DNA from: Mycolicibacterium porcinum
GTDB taxonomy: Bacteria > Actinomycetota > Actinomycetes > Mycobacteriales > Mycobacteriaceae
Direction of reading: 5' to 3'
Assembly (NCBI GenBank): GCA_002086835.1
Contig: MVIG01000024.1
Location: 17,349 to 81,348 of the forward strand
DNA length: 64,000 nt
The notes beneath the pieces are model-generated. The model was given only the letters and a program-made list of their open reading frames with translations, made no database searches and had not been told where the DNA came from. A program made the position numbers and the translations under genes. Of this stretch, positions 34,856 to 43,648 are shown piece by piece. Each line of letters opens with the position of its first letter. The stretch's first letter is position 1.

Positions 34856-36046
34856 CTAGTAGCTCTTGGGCAGGCCGAGAACGTTCGCGCTGAGGAAGTT
34901 CAGGATCATCTCCTGGCTCACCGGTGCGATCTTCATCAGTCGGGACTCCCGGAAGAACCGGGAGATGTTGTATTCCTCGGAGTAACCCATCCCGCCGTGG
35001 GTCTGCAGTGCGCGGTCGGCCGCGCCGAACCCGGCGTCGGCACAAAGGTATTTGGCCATGTTGGCCTCGCGACCACACGGCTTGCCGTTGTCGTAGAGCC
35101 ACGTCGCCTTGCGCAGGATCAGTTCGGCGGCATCCAGGCGGGCCAGTGAGTCGGCGAGCGGAAACTGGATGCCCTGGTTCATGCCGATCGGCCGGTCGAA
35201 CACCACGCGTTCGTTGGCGTATTTGACCGCGCGGTCCAGCGCCACCCGGCCGATGCCGAGGGCCTCGGCGGCGATCAGCATCCGCTCCGGGTTGAGCCCG
35301 TGCAGGATGTACTTGAACCCGTTGCCCTCCTCGCCGATCCGGTGCTCGGCAGGCACTCGCAGGTCGTCGATGAACAACTCGTTGGAGCTCACCGCATTCC
35401 GTCCCATCTTGTTGATGGGACGGATCTCGACGTGGTCGCGGTCGAGGTCGGTCAGGAACAGCGTGAGCCCCTCGGTCGGCTTGCCACCGCGCTTCTCCAC
35501 GTCCTCACGGGACTCCGTGCGGGTGAGCAGCAGGATCTTCTCGGACTCAAGCGCCTTGGAGATCCACACCTTGCGGCCGTTGACCACATAACTGTCGCCA
35601 TCCTTCTTGGCGAAGGTGGTGATGCGCGAGGTGTCCAGGCCTGCGCCCGGTTCCGTGACGCCGAAGCACACATGCAGGTCGCCGTTGACGATGCGCGGGA
35701 GCGTCGCCTGCTTCATCTCCTCGGAGCCGAACACCACCACCGGCTGCATCCCGAAGATCGACATGTGGATCGCGCTGGCGGCATTCATGGCTCCGCCGGA
35801 GCGGGCCACTTCCTCGGCCAGGATGGTGGCCTCGGTGATGCCGAGGCCGTGGCCCCCGTACTCCTCGGGAATGGTCATCCCGAGCCAGCCCCCGCCTGCG
35901 ATGGCGTCGTAGAACTCCTGCGGGAACTCGTGGGCCTGGTCCTTGGTCATCCAATAGTGATCGTCGAACTTGCCCGCCAGCTCCGCCACCGAACTGCGGA
36001 TCAGCTGCTGGTCCTCGGTCAACTCGAAGTTCATACCGCCCGACAC
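34856..36046 (-). CDS. Acyl-CoA dehydrogenase, FadE type
   Basis: A 396-residue acyl-CoA dehydrogenase. FAD/substrate segments are CFGVTEPGAGLDTS, WISKALESE, NERVVFDRPIGMNQGIQFPLADS and the C-terminal QEMILNFLSANVLGLPKS. Start GTG 36046 has AGGAG nine bases upstream. Between this gene and the upstream amidohydrolase is a 42-bp gap containing the perfect 12-bp palindrome TCTCGGCCGAGA. Confidence 0.9.
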   Translation of the reverse strand: MSGGMNFELTEDQQLIRSSVAELAGKFDDHYWMTKDQAHEFPQEFYDAIAGGGWLGMTIPEEYGGHGLGITEATILAEEVARSGGAMNAASAIHMSIFGMQPVVVFGSEEMKQATLPRIVNGDLHVCFGVTEPGAGLDTSRITTFAKKDGDSYVVNGRKVWISKALESEKILLLTRTESREDVEKRGGKPTEGLTLFLTDLDRDHVEIRPINKMGRNAVSSNELFIDDLRVPAEHRIGEEGNGFKYILHGLNPERMLIAAEALGIGRVALDRAVKYANERVVFDRPIGMNQGIQFPLADSLARLDAAELILRKATWLYDNGKPCGREANMAKYLCADAGFGAADRALQTHGGMGYSEEYNISRFFRESRLMKIAPVSQEMILNFLSANVLGLPKSY

Positions 36047-36088
36047 GTGTGTGCTCTCCTATTTTTCTCGGCCGAGATGTCTCGGCGT

Positions 36089-37411
36089 TCAGTCTCGCGC
36101 GCCGGCAACGGCTTTGGCGTTCGCCTGGAAGTCGGCGAACGTGGTACCGGTCTTCTCCTTGTGACTCAGCGCGCGGATCGCCACGTCGTGCCCCTCGGCG
36201 GCCTTGCGCAGCGCTCCGACGGTGGCCTGGTCCTTGGGTACGTGTGCGAACGGCTCGAAGTGGTAGAGCCGCATCGCGTTTTCGTGGGTGATCTTGTTGA
36301 TCTCGTCGTCAGGGACGTCGTAGGTCTCGAACACGGCGTGCAGTTCTTCGGGGGCGCCCGGCCACATCGAGTCCGAGTGCGGGTAGTCCATCTCCCAGCA
36401 GATGTTGTCGACGCCGATCTCATGCCGGTTCTTCACCCCGACCGGGTCGGAGATGAAGCAGGTCATGAAGTGCTCCCGGAAGACCTCGGAGGGCAGCTTG
36501 CCGCCGAAGTCCTGATGGGTCCACGTCGAGTGCATGTCGTAGGTGCGGTCCACCCGGTCCAGGAAGTACGGAATCCACCCGGTGCCCCCCTCGGACAGCG
36601 CGATCTTGAGACCGGGGTACGCCTTGATCGGCGCCGACCACAACAGGTCCGCCGCGGCCTGGACGATGTTCATCGGCTGCAGCGTGATCATCACGTCCAT
36701 CGGCGCGTCCGGTGCCGTGATCGCCAACTTGCCCGACGACCCGATGTGCACGTTCATCACCGTGTCCGTGTCGACCAGGGCCTCCCACAACGGCTTCCAG
36801 TACTCCAGGTCGTGGAATGACGGGTAACCCAATGTTGACGGGTTCTCGGTGAAGGTCAGCGAGTGCACGCCCTTCTTCGATACCCGACGCACTTCGTCGG
36901 CGCACAGCTGCGGGTCCCAGATCGCCGGGATGGCCATCGGGATGAACCGCCCCGGATTCGACCCGCACCACTCGTCGATGTGCCAGTCGTTGTAGGCCTG
37001 TACCAATGCCAACGAGAACTCGTCGTCGTCGGTGGCGAACAACCGGGCGGCGAACCCGGGGAAGGAGGGGAAGTTCATGGTCGCCAGCACACCGCCGGCG
37101 TTCATGTCCTTGACCCGTTCGTCCGGGTCGTAACAGCCCTTACGGATCTCATCCAGCCCCTGCGGCTCCAGGCCGTACTCCTCCTTGGGGCGGCCGGCCA
37201 CCGCGTTGAGTGCCACGTTCGGGATCACGGTGTCCCGGAACTGCCAGGTGTCGCTGCCGTCCGGGTTGTGCACCAGCCGCGGTGCCTCGTCACGGTATTT
37301 GGCCGGCAGATGGTTCTTGAACATGTTCGGCGGTTCGATGATGTGGTCGTCGACGCTGATCAAGATCATGTCGTCTTTGCGCACTGTCTCGCTCCGTTCC
37401 TCGGCCGTCAC
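36089..37411 (-). CDS. Amidohydrolase family protein
   Basis: A 440-residue ACMSD/LigW-type amidohydrolase. Metal ligands seen: D21-D22-H23 in VDDHIIEPP, His in MNVHIGSSG and Asp in EMDYPHSDS. The sixth-strand His is replaced (SEGGTGW), as in one other amidohydrolase in this window. It is longer than the others because of a C-terminal helical tail. It heads the 30480-37411 operon. GTG 37411 is taken as start; ATG 37369 is possible and would leave more room for the TTCTC/GAGAA cluster upstream. Confidence 0.85.
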   Translation of the reverse strand: MTAEERSETVRKDDMILISVDDHIIEPPNMFKNHLPAKYRDEAPRLVHNPDGSDTWQFRDTVIPNVALNAVAGRPKEEYGLEPQGLDEIRKGCYDPDERVKDMNAGGVLATMNFPSFPGFAARLFATDDDEFSLALVQAYNDWHIDEWCGSNPGRFIPMAIPAIWDPQLCADEVRRVSKKGVHSLTFTENPSTLGYPSFHDLEYWKPLWEALVDTDTVMNVHIGSSGKLAITAPDAPMDVMITLQPMNIVQAAADLLWSAPIKAYPGLKIALSEGGTGWIPYFLDRVDRTYDMHSTWTHQDFGGKLPSEVFREHFMTCFISDPVGVKNRHEIGVDNICWEMDYPHSDSMWPGAPEELHAVFETYDVPDDEINKITHENAMRLYHFEPFAHVPKDQATVGALRKAAEGHDVAIRALSHKEKTGTTFADFQANAKAVAGARD

Positions 37412-37416
37412 ATTGG

Positions 37417-37455
37417 TTCTCTATGAGAGAAAACTAGCTTCTCCATTCGAGAGAA
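37417..37455. promoter_or_regulatory. Cluster of TTCTC/GAGAA half-sites
   Basis: TTCTC (37417-37421), GAGAA (37427-37431), TTCTC (37439-37443) and GAGAA (37451-37455) alternate directly upstream of the amidohydrolase start. The first pair forms a perfect everted repeat with 5-bp spacing, related to but not the same as the inverted GAGAA-N5-TTCTC sites. Confidence 0.45.
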
Positions 37456-37561
37456 TCAATGTCTGAGCCCGCTGACATGGAGATTTAGCCAGGTCACCAC
37501 ACAACCTGGCGCGTTCTTGTTGACCATCGCGGCAAAAGATGGAAACCTCTTAGTCGGAAAT

Positions 37562-37576
37562 GAGAACCCGATTCTC
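37562..37576. promoter_or_regulatory. GAGAA-N5-TTCTC palindrome, copy 5
   Basis: GAGAACCCGATTCTC is an exact copy of the recurrent motif, 44 bp upstream of the GTG of the CMD-family gene that heads the Rieske oxygenase operon. Confidence 0.65.
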
Positions 37577-37620
37577 GCAACCGAGAGTCAGTGATGGGTC
37601 ATCGAGAGGAGAACCGCCCC

Positions 37621-38151
37621 GTGCGCTTGGCCCCCTTGCCCGCCGAGGAGTGGGACGACGACGTGCGACGCGCACTGTCGGTGATGCTTCCGGAGGAGCG
37701 GCTCAATCCCGAGGGAGCGGGAACCGCGCTGTCGACGCTGGCCCGCCACCCCGCGCTGACAAAGGCATTCCTGCGGTTCAGCAATCATCTGCTGTTCCGT
37801 TCCACGCTGGACCCACAGATGCGTGAGCTCGCCATCCTGCGGATCGCCCACCGTAAGCAATGCGAGTACGAGTGGACCCACCACGCTTTCATCGGCAAGT
37901 CAGAAGGACTCACCGATGAACAGATCGCGAGCAGCACGAGCGGCGAAGGCTCCAGCGCGCTCGACCAACTGGTGCTCGACTCCGTCGACGAACTCGATGG
38001 GCAATCGGAGATCTCGGACGGCACCTGGGCCGCCCTGAGCGAGCACCTCGACGAACGCCAGCGCATGGACCTGGTCTTCACAATCGGCGGCTACGGCCTG
38101 ATGGCCATGGCCTACAACACCTTTGGAATCGCGCCGGAATCCGGCCACTAA
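37621..38151 (+). CDS. Carboxymuconolactone decarboxylase (CMD) family protein
   Basis: A 176-residue all-helical CMD/AhpD-fold protein. RELAILRIAHRKQCEYEWTHHAFIGKSEG is split over the conserved helix pair (RELAILR and EYEWTHH), with no redox CxxC. It therefore belongs to the decarboxylase-like rather than the alkylhydroperoxidase branch. GTG 37621 with GAGGAG nine bases upstream is favoured; ATG 37594 is in frame. It heads an operon with the Rieske oxygenase, 25 bp downstream. Confidence 0.83.
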   Translation: MRLAPLPAEEWDDDVRRALSVMLPEERLNPEGAGTALSTLARHPALTKAFLRFSNHLLFRSTLDPQMRELAILRIAHRKQCEYEWTHHAFIGKSEGLTDEQIASSTSGEGSSALDQLVLDSVDELDGQSEISDGTWAALSEHLDERQRMDLVFTIGGYGLMAMAYNTFGIAPESGH

Positions 38152-38176
38152 CTCAAGAAGAAAGTAGAGGTAGATG

Positions 38177-39556
38177 ATGGCGTTCTTCCCGAAGCCGGCT
38201 GCCGGCAGCTGGACCGAGAACTGGCCCGAACTGGGCACCGGCCCGGTCAACTACGAGGATTCGATCGATCCCGAGCACTGGAAACTGGAGCAGCAGGCCA
38301 TCTTCCGCAAGACCTGGCTGCAGATGGGCCGGGTGGAGCTGATTCCCAAGAAGGGCCGGTACATCACCCGCGAACTGCCGTCGGTCGGGCCAGGCACCTC
38401 GATCATCATCGTCAACGACGGCGAGCAGATCCGCGCCTTCTACAACCTGTGCCGCCACCGCGGTAACAAGCTGGTGTGGAACGACTACCCGGGCGAAGAG
38501 GTCTCCGGCAGCTGCCGGCAGTTCGTCTGCAAGTACCACGCCTGGCGTTACGACCTCAAGGGCGATCTGACGTTCATCCAGCAGGAGCAGGAGTTCTTCG
38601 ACGTCGACAAGGCCGACTACCCGCTCAAGCCGGTGCGCTGCGAAGTGTGGGAGGGCTTCATCTTCGTCAACTTCGACGACGACGCGGTCTCACTCGAGGA
38701 GTACCTGGGCGAATTCGCCGAGGGCCTCAAGGGTTATCCCTTCCACGAGATGACCGAGCACTACAGCTACCGCTCGGAGATCAAGGCCAACTGGAAGCTG
38801 TTCATCGACGCGTTCGTCGAGTTCTACCACGCGCCGATCCTGCACATGAAGCAGGCGGAGAAGGAGGAAGCCGAGAAGCTGGCCAAGTTCGGATTCGAGG
38901 CGCTGCACTACGACATCAAGGGCGATCACTCGATGATCTCGTCCTGGGGTGGCATGAGCCCGCCCAAGGATCTGAAGATGGTCAAGCCCATCGAGCGCAT
39001 CCTGCACAGTGGTCTGTTCGGGCCGTGGGATCGCCCCGACATCAAGGGCATCCTGCCCGACGAGCTGCCGCCTGCGATCAATCCGGGCCGGCACTCGACG
39101 TGGGGCCAGGACTCTTTCGAGTTCTTCCCGAACTTCACCCTGCTCTTCTGGGCGCCGGGCTGGTACCTCACCTACAACTACTGGCCCACCGGGGTGGACA
39201 GCCACATCTTCGAGGCCGACTTGTACTTCGTGCCGCCGAAGAACCTGCGCGAGCGGCTGTCCCAGGAACTGGCCGCTGTGACGTTCAAGGAGTACGCATT
39301 CCAGGACGCCAACACGCTGGAAGCCACCCAGACGCAGATCGGCACCCGCGCCGTACTCGACTTCCCGCTCTGCGATCAGGAAATCCTGCTGCGCCACCTG
39401 CACCACACCGCACACAAGTACGTCGACCGGTACAAAGCGACCAAGGCCGCCGGGGCGAGCGCAGCGACGGGGAATGATGACGGGAATGGCTCGACCAACG
39501 GCAAGCACGCCGCCCAGAGCGAGAAGGCCGCAGAGAAGGATGCCGCAAATGTCTAA
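38177..39556 (+). CDS. Rieske non-heme iron oxygenase, alpha subunit
   Basis: A 459-residue ring-hydroxylating oxygenase. The Rieske ligands are CRHRGN and CKYHAW (about residues 94-120), and the catalytic iron site is in DAFVEFYHAPILH. The last 40 residues are a low-complexity Lys/Ala/Gly/Asn tail, unusual for the family. There is no beta-subunit gene; a 109-residue protein overlaps its 3' end by eight bases. It probably hydroxylates or demethylates an aromatic or terpenoid/steroid-like substrate. ATG 38177 gives better spacing to AGAGG than ATG 38174. Confidence 0.9.
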   Translation: MAFFPKPAAGSWTENWPELGTGPVNYEDSIDPEHWKLEQQAIFRKTWLQMGRVELIPKKGRYITRELPSVGPGTSIIIVNDGEQIRAFYNLCRHRGNKLVWNDYPGEEVSGSCRQFVCKYHAWRYDLKGDLTFIQQEQEFFDVDKADYPLKPVRCEVWEGFIFVNFDDDAVSLEEYLGEFAEGLKGYPFHEMTEHYSYRSEIKANWKLFIDAFVEFYHAPILHMKQAEKEEAEKLAKFGFEALHYDIKGDHSMISSWGGMSPPKDLKMVKPIERILHSGLFGPWDRPDIKGILPDELPPAINPGRHSTWGQDSFEFFPNFTLLFWAPGWYLTYNYWPTGVDSHIFEADLYFVPPKNLRERLSQELAAVTFKEYAFQDANTLEATQTQIGTRAVLDFPLCDQEILLRHLHHTAHKYVDRYKATKAAGASAATGNDDGNGSTNGKHAAQSEKAAEKDAANV

Positions 39557-39878
39557 GTTGCCTGAAGAATTCGCCGACCTGGAGCGGTTCAGCGACTGGT
39601 GCCTGCCCACCGAGGGGGAGCGCTATCAGAAGCGTCTCAACTCGTCGATGGAAGAGATGCAGGAGCTCTACGACGCCGGTATGGCCCGCCTCGAGGACAT
39701 CATGGTCTACGTCGATGCCCGCTTCCCGCTGGCGGGCATGCCGGACGACGCCAAGGCGCTGGTGCATCTGGGCCAGTCGATCGTCCAGGTCAGCTTCCCG
39801 GTCGAGGTGTGGAAGCAACCGAGGGTGCTCGACAGCGGTGCTGCCTACATCAACCTCATCAAGGAGCCGGTGGTTTAG
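39549..39878 (+). CDS. Small conserved protein overlapping a Rieske oxygenase gene
   Basis: A 109-residue acidic, mostly helical protein (FADLERFSDWCLPTEGER, then SMEEMQELYDAGMARLEDIM). No known domain is recognised. Its start overlaps the Rieske oxygenase by eight bases and it is 2 bp from the amidohydrolase gene. A structural or regulatory partner of the oxygenase that replaces the missing beta subunit is possible but unproven. Confidence 0.7.
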   Translation: MSKLPEEFADLERFSDWCLPTEGERYQKRLNSSMEEMQELYDAGMARLEDIMVYVDARFPLAGMPDDAKALVHLGQSIVQVSFPVEVWKQPRVLDSGAAYINLIKEPVV

Positions 39879-39880
39879 TC

Positions 39881-41110
39881 GTGTTGACCCTCAAGGCTGC
39901 GGGTCTTGTCGACGTCGATGCCGGGACGATCATTCGTCCCGGCATTGTCCGTGTCGATGGAGACCGAATTGTCGGCGTCGGAGAACGCGCGGCAGGCGAG
40001 AGCGACGAAATCATCGATCTGGGCGACTCCTACCTCCTGCCCGGCCTGATGGACATGGAAGTCAACCTGCTGATGGGCGGCCGGGGCGAGAACCCGGGTC
40101 TGTCCCAGGTGCAGGACGATCCCCCGACCCGGGTGCTGCGGGCAGTGGGCAATGCGCGCCGCACCCTGCGCGCGGGGTTCACCACCGTCCGCAACCTCGG
40201 ATTGTTCGTCAAGACCGGCGGATACCTGCTCGACGTCGCCCTGGGTAAGGCCATCGATGCCGGCTGGATCGACGGCCCCCGCATCATCCCGGCCGGCCAC
40301 GCCATCACCCCCACCGGCGGACACCTGGATCCGACCATGTTCGCGGCGTTCATGCCGGGCGTGCTGGAGCTGACCATCGAGGAGGGAATCGCCAACGGGG
40401 TCGACGAGATCCGCAAGGCGGTGCGCTACCAGATCAAGCACGGCGCCCAGCTGATCAAGGTCTGCTGCTCGGGCGGCGTCATGTCGCTCACCGGCGAGGC
40501 CGGGGCACAACATTATTCGGACGAAGAACTGCGCGTCATCGTCGACGAGGCACACCGGCGCGGGCTGCGCGTGGCGGCCCACACCCACGGTGCCGAGGCC
40601 GTCAAGCACGCGGTGGACTGCGGTATCGACTGCATCGAACACGGCTTCCTGATGGACGACGAAGCGATCCAGATGCTCGTCGACAACGACCGGTTCCTGG
40701 TCACCACGCGCCGCCTGGCCCAGGCCATGGACGTGTCGAAGGCACCGAAGGTGCTGCAGGACAAAGCTGCCGAGATGTTCCCGAAGGCCGAGACGTCGAT
40801 CAAGGCGGCGTACGAGGCCGGGGTGAAGATCGCGGTCGGCACCGACGCCCCGGCCATCCCGCACGGCAAGAACGCCGACGAGCTCGTCACGCTGGTCGAA
40901 TGGGGCATGCCACCGGCAGCGGTACTGCGCTCGGCCACCACCATCGCCGCGGATCTGATCAACGTCACCGACCGCGGCCGGCTCGCCGAAGGCCTCCTCG
41001 CCGACATCATCGCGGTGCCCGGTAACCCACTTGAGGACATCAGCGTTACACAGAATGTAGATTTTGTAATGAAAGGCGGTAAGGTCTTCCGCAATGAGCA
41101 CATCAACTGA
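39881..41110 (+). CDS. Amidohydrolase (imidazolonepropionase/prolidase-like) with altered HxH motif
   Basis: A 409-residue metal-dependent hydrolase of the amidohydrolase-1 type. The first-strand HxH metal motif, normally PGxIDxHxH, reads PGLMDMEVN: E60-V61-N62 replaces both His. The other elements look intact: Lys in LIKVCCSGG (carboxylation site), AAHTHG, IEHGF and GTDAP. It may use a single metal or different chemistry. Start GTG 39881 lies two bases after the small protein. Its 3' end overlaps the SnoaL-like gene by 17 bases. Confidence 0.82.
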   Translation: MLTLKAAGLVDVDAGTIIRPGIVRVDGDRIVGVGERAAGESDEIIDLGDSYLLPGLMDMEVNLLMGGRGENPGLSQVQDDPPTRVLRAVGNARRTLRAGFTTVRNLGLFVKTGGYLLDVALGKAIDAGWIDGPRIIPAGHAITPTGGHLDPTMFAAFMPGVLELTIEEGIANGVDEIRKAVRYQIKHGAQLIKVCCSGGVMSLTGEAGAQHYSDEELRVIVDEAHRRGLRVAAHTHGAEAVKHAVDCGIDCIEHGFLMDDEAIQMLVDNDRFLVTTRRLAQAMDVSKAPKVLQDKAAEMFPKAETSIKAAYEAGVKIAVGTDAPAIPHGKNADELVTLVEWGMPPAAVLRSATTIAADLINVTDRGRLAEGLLADIIAVPGNPLEDISVTQNVDFVMKGGKVFRNEHIN

Positions 41111-41540
41111 TTCCCCGACGCGGACCGAGGATCTGATCGAGATCCAGCAGGTGCTCGCCAAATACGCGGTGACCATCACCCAGGGCGACATCGACGGCTT
41201 GATCAGTGTTTTCACTCCTGACGGCACGTACAGCGCATTCGGCGAGACCTACACGCTCAATCGCTTCCCGGTACTCGTGGATGCCGCCCCCAAGGGACTG
41301 TTCATGACCGGCACCGCCCTCATCGACCTGGTCGAGGGGGCTGATACCGCGTCAGGCACCCAGCCGCTGTGCTTCATCGAGCACTCCAAGCACGACATGC
41401 GGATCGGCTACTACCGCGACACCTACGAGCGCACCGCCGAGGGCTGGCGGCTGAAAACACGTGCAATGACGTTCATCCGGCGCAGTGGCGACCACGACCA
41501 CGGCCGGCCCCACGCGATCGGCAGGCCGGAAGCCGGATGA
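41094..41540 (+). CDS. SnoaL-like (NTF2-fold) protein
   Basis: A 148-residue NTF2-fold protein (DLIEIQQVLAKYAVTITQGD, FTPDGTYSAFGE, then RIGYYRDTYERTAEGWRL), the layout of SnoaL/scytalone-dehydratase-like proteins. Possible roles are dehydration, isomerisation or hydration of a cyclic ketone; the catalytic residues cannot be assigned from sequence alone. Both ends overlap neighbouring genes (17 bp upstream, ATGA downstream), so it belongs to the Rieske operon. Confidence 0.8.
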   Translation: MSTSTDSPTRTEDLIEIQQVLAKYAVTITQGDIDGLISVFTPDGTYSAFGETYTLNRFPVLVDAAPKGLFMTGTALIDLVEGADTASGTQPLCFIEHSKHDMRIGYYRDTYERTAEGWRLKTRAMTFIRRSGDHDHGRPHAIGRPEAG

Positions 41541-42682
41541 GCGAGCGAACGGCAGATCGGAACGCCCTGTTCGATACCGCGACTTTCCGCGCGGCACTAC
41601 AGGATTGGCTCGCCGAGAATGACCTGACGCCGCCGGACGACCATTCTCTGGAAGGACACATCCGGCAGTTCGCCCGCGTGCAGAAGGCGCTGTACGCCGG
41701 CGGCTGGAGCCGCTACGGCTGGCCCGAGCACGCCGGCGGGCTGGGCGGTCCGGAGATGCTCCGCGCCATCGTCGGCGAGGAGGTCGTGGGCCGCAGGCTG
41801 GCCGAACCCGGCCCGTATTCGATGCTGGAAGTGCTGGCACCGACGATGATCGACTATGCGCCAAAGGAACTGGCCGCCGAGATGGTGCCGAAATTGCTGT
41901 CCGGCGAAGAGCAGTGGTGCCAAGGGTTCTCCGAGCCCGGCTCGGGCAGTGACCTGGCCTCGCTGACCACCCGCGCAGTCCAGCGCGAGGACGGCAAGTG
42001 GATCGTCAACGGTCAGAAGGTCTGGACCAGCTTCGCGCAGTACTCGCACCGCTGCATCCTGCTGACCCGCACCGGTGATGCGGACACTCCCAACCACCAG
42101 GCGATCACGGCGTTCTTCGTCGACACCGACTCCCCCGGCATCACCATCCGGCCACTGCGCACCATGCACGACGTCGACGAGTTCTGCGAGGTGTACTTCG
42201 ACGACGTCGAGGTCGACGCGAGCCGGATGCTCGGCAAGCCGGGCGACGGCTGGCAGCTGGCGATGGACCTGCTGCCGTACGAGCGTTCGACGTGTTTCTG
42301 GCAGCGCATCGCGTACCTGTACTCACGGTTCGACGCCCTCGTCGAAGCGGTGAAACGGCAAGGGCAGGTGGTGGATCCAGACCTCGGCGAGGCCTACCTG
42401 GCCCTGCACACGCTGCGCTGCCGTTCGGCGGCGACTCAGCACCGGCTGGCCGAGGGTCAGAAGCTCGGTCCGGACACCTCGATCGACAAAGTGCTGCTGG
42501 CGAGTGCCGAACAGCTGCTGTATGACACCGCGCGCAATCTGATGCCCGGCGTCATCGAGCTCGAGGACTCCGAATGGCGCACCGAGTACCTGTATTCGCG
42601 GGCGTCGACCATCTACGGTGGCACGGCCGAAGTGCAGCGCAACATCATCGCGCGCCGGCTGCTCGATCTCGGGAAGGAGTGA
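41537..42682 (+). CDS. Acyl-CoA dehydrogenase, FadE type (long subunit)
   Basis: A 381-residue acyl-CoA dehydrogenase with GFSEPGSGSDLAS, WTSFAQYSHR and the C-terminal YGGTAEVQRNIIARRLL motif. It overlaps the SnoaL-like gene by ATGA and is followed three bases later by a short FadE-like gene, so the two probably form a heteromeric enzyme like the pair at 5285-7465. Confidence 0.9.
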   Translation: MSERTADRNALFDTATFRAALQDWLAENDLTPPDDHSLEGHIRQFARVQKALYAGGWSRYGWPEHAGGLGGPEMLRAIVGEEVVGRRLAEPGPYSMLEVLAPTMIDYAPKELAAEMVPKLLSGEEQWCQGFSEPGSGSDLASLTTRAVQREDGKWIVNGQKVWTSFAQYSHRCILLTRTGDADTPNHQAITAFFVDTDSPGITIRPLRTMHDVDEFCEVYFDDVEVDASRMLGKPGDGWQLAMDLLPYERSTCFWQRIAYLYSRFDALVEAVKRQGQVVDPDLGEAYLALHTLRCRSAATQHRLAEGQKLGPDTSIDKVLLASAEQLLYDTARNLMPGVIELEDSEWRTEYLYSRASTIYGGTAEVQRNIIARRLLDLGKE

Positions 42683-42685
42683 GGC

Positions 42686-43492
42686 GTGACCGATTTGGAT
42701 ACCGAATCGCTGGGCCTGCTCGAAGAAGCGCTCCGCAAGACCATGCTGTCGACCTCGGGCGCCAAGCTGGACGCCGCCCTGGCCGAGCTCGGCTGGAGCG
42801 AGATGCTCTCCGACATGCCGGAGGTCGCGCTGCCGCTGGTGTTCCGGCTGCTGGGCGAAACAGGCTCGCACGCGTCGATTCTCAACGACGTGCTGCTCGA
42901 GACCATCGGCGGGCTACCCGGCGGCACCCCGCCCATGCCCTATGCCGGCGGCACCTGGGTGGTGTGGGAACGCGAGGATCGGTCGGACGGCGCCAACCAG
43001 ACAATGGGCGGCCTACCCCTGCGGCAGGTGCCCGACGGCCAGCTGCTGCGCATCTCGGAGGCACGCCGCGCCCTGGGCTGGTGGCTGGTCGGGTCCGCCC
43101 GCGCGATGCTGGCCCTGGCTCGACAGCATGCCCTCGACCGGGTCCAGTTCGGCAAGCCCATCTCGTCCTTCCAGGCCGTACGGCACCGGCTGGCCGAGAC
43201 ACTGGTGGCCATCGAAGGTGCCGAGGCCACGCTGAGCCTGCCTGGCGCGGACAATGTCGACCTCAACTCGCTGCTGGCCAAGGCCGCCGCGGGCAGGGCC
43301 GCGCTGACCGCGGCCAAGCATTGCCAACAGGTGCTCGGCGGCATCGGCTTCACCGAAGAGCACGAGCTGCACCACCACGTGAAGCGGGTACTCGTCCTCG
43401 ACGGGCTGTTGGGCAGCTCAAGGGAACTCACCCGCAAGGCCGGCGCCGGTCTCCGCGCCCGAGGGACCGTCCCCCGCCTGGCCCAGCTGTAG
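42686..43492 (+). CDS. Acyl-CoA dehydrogenase, FadE type (very short partner)
   Basis: Only 268 residues: the N-terminal helical domain and the beta-domain are strongly reduced, while the C-terminal domain is complete, including HALDRVQFGKPISSFQAVRH. The protein cannot be a stand-alone dehydrogenase and probably complements the long subunit upstream, as in FadE28/29-type alpha2beta2 complexes. Start GTG 42686. It is the last gene of the Rieske operon and is followed by a nested hairpin. Confidence 0.85.
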   Translation: MTDLDTESLGLLEEALRKTMLSTSGAKLDAALAELGWSEMLSDMPEVALPLVFRLLGETGSHASILNDVLLETIGGLPGGTPPMPYAGGTWVVWEREDRSDGANQTMGGLPLRQVPDGQLLRISEARRALGWWLVGSARAMLALARQHALDRVQFGKPISSFQAVRHRLAETLVAIEGAEATLSLPGADNVDLNSLLAKAAAGRAALTAAKHCQQVLGGIGFTEEHELHHHVKRVLVLDGLLGSSRELTRKAGAGLRARGTVPRLAQL

Positions 43493-43501
43493 GCTTTCCC
43501 A

Positions 43502-43632
43502 CCGCGAGCGTGCGGGTCTGCTGCCCGACACGCCGCGGTGGGGCGGCAGTGAGTGCACGCTCGTACCGATCGAGCGTGCACGAAGTACGGACATTTGTCG
43601 GTGTGTCGGCCGGCAGACCCGCACGCTCGCGG
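43502..43632. terminator. Nested hairpins between convergent genes
   Basis: An outer perfect 20-bp inverted repeat (43502-43521 and 43613-43632, CCGCGAGCGTGCGGGTCTGC and its complement) extends imperfectly inwards. It encloses an 11-bp perfect hairpin (43553-43563/43571-43581, GTGCACGCTCG). The element CGAGCGTGC recurs in all four arms. It lies between the FadE stop (43492) and the cyclase stop (43649), so it probably terminates both, and may be a dispersed intergenic repeat. Confidence 0.6.
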
Positions 43633-43648
43633 AGAACGACGCTCGCCG

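Noticed and set aside
36064-36075. TCTCGGCCGAGA palindrome between FadE and amidohydrolase genes
   Set aside because: A short GC-rich self-complementary sequence expected by chance at this GC content, with no second copy seen.
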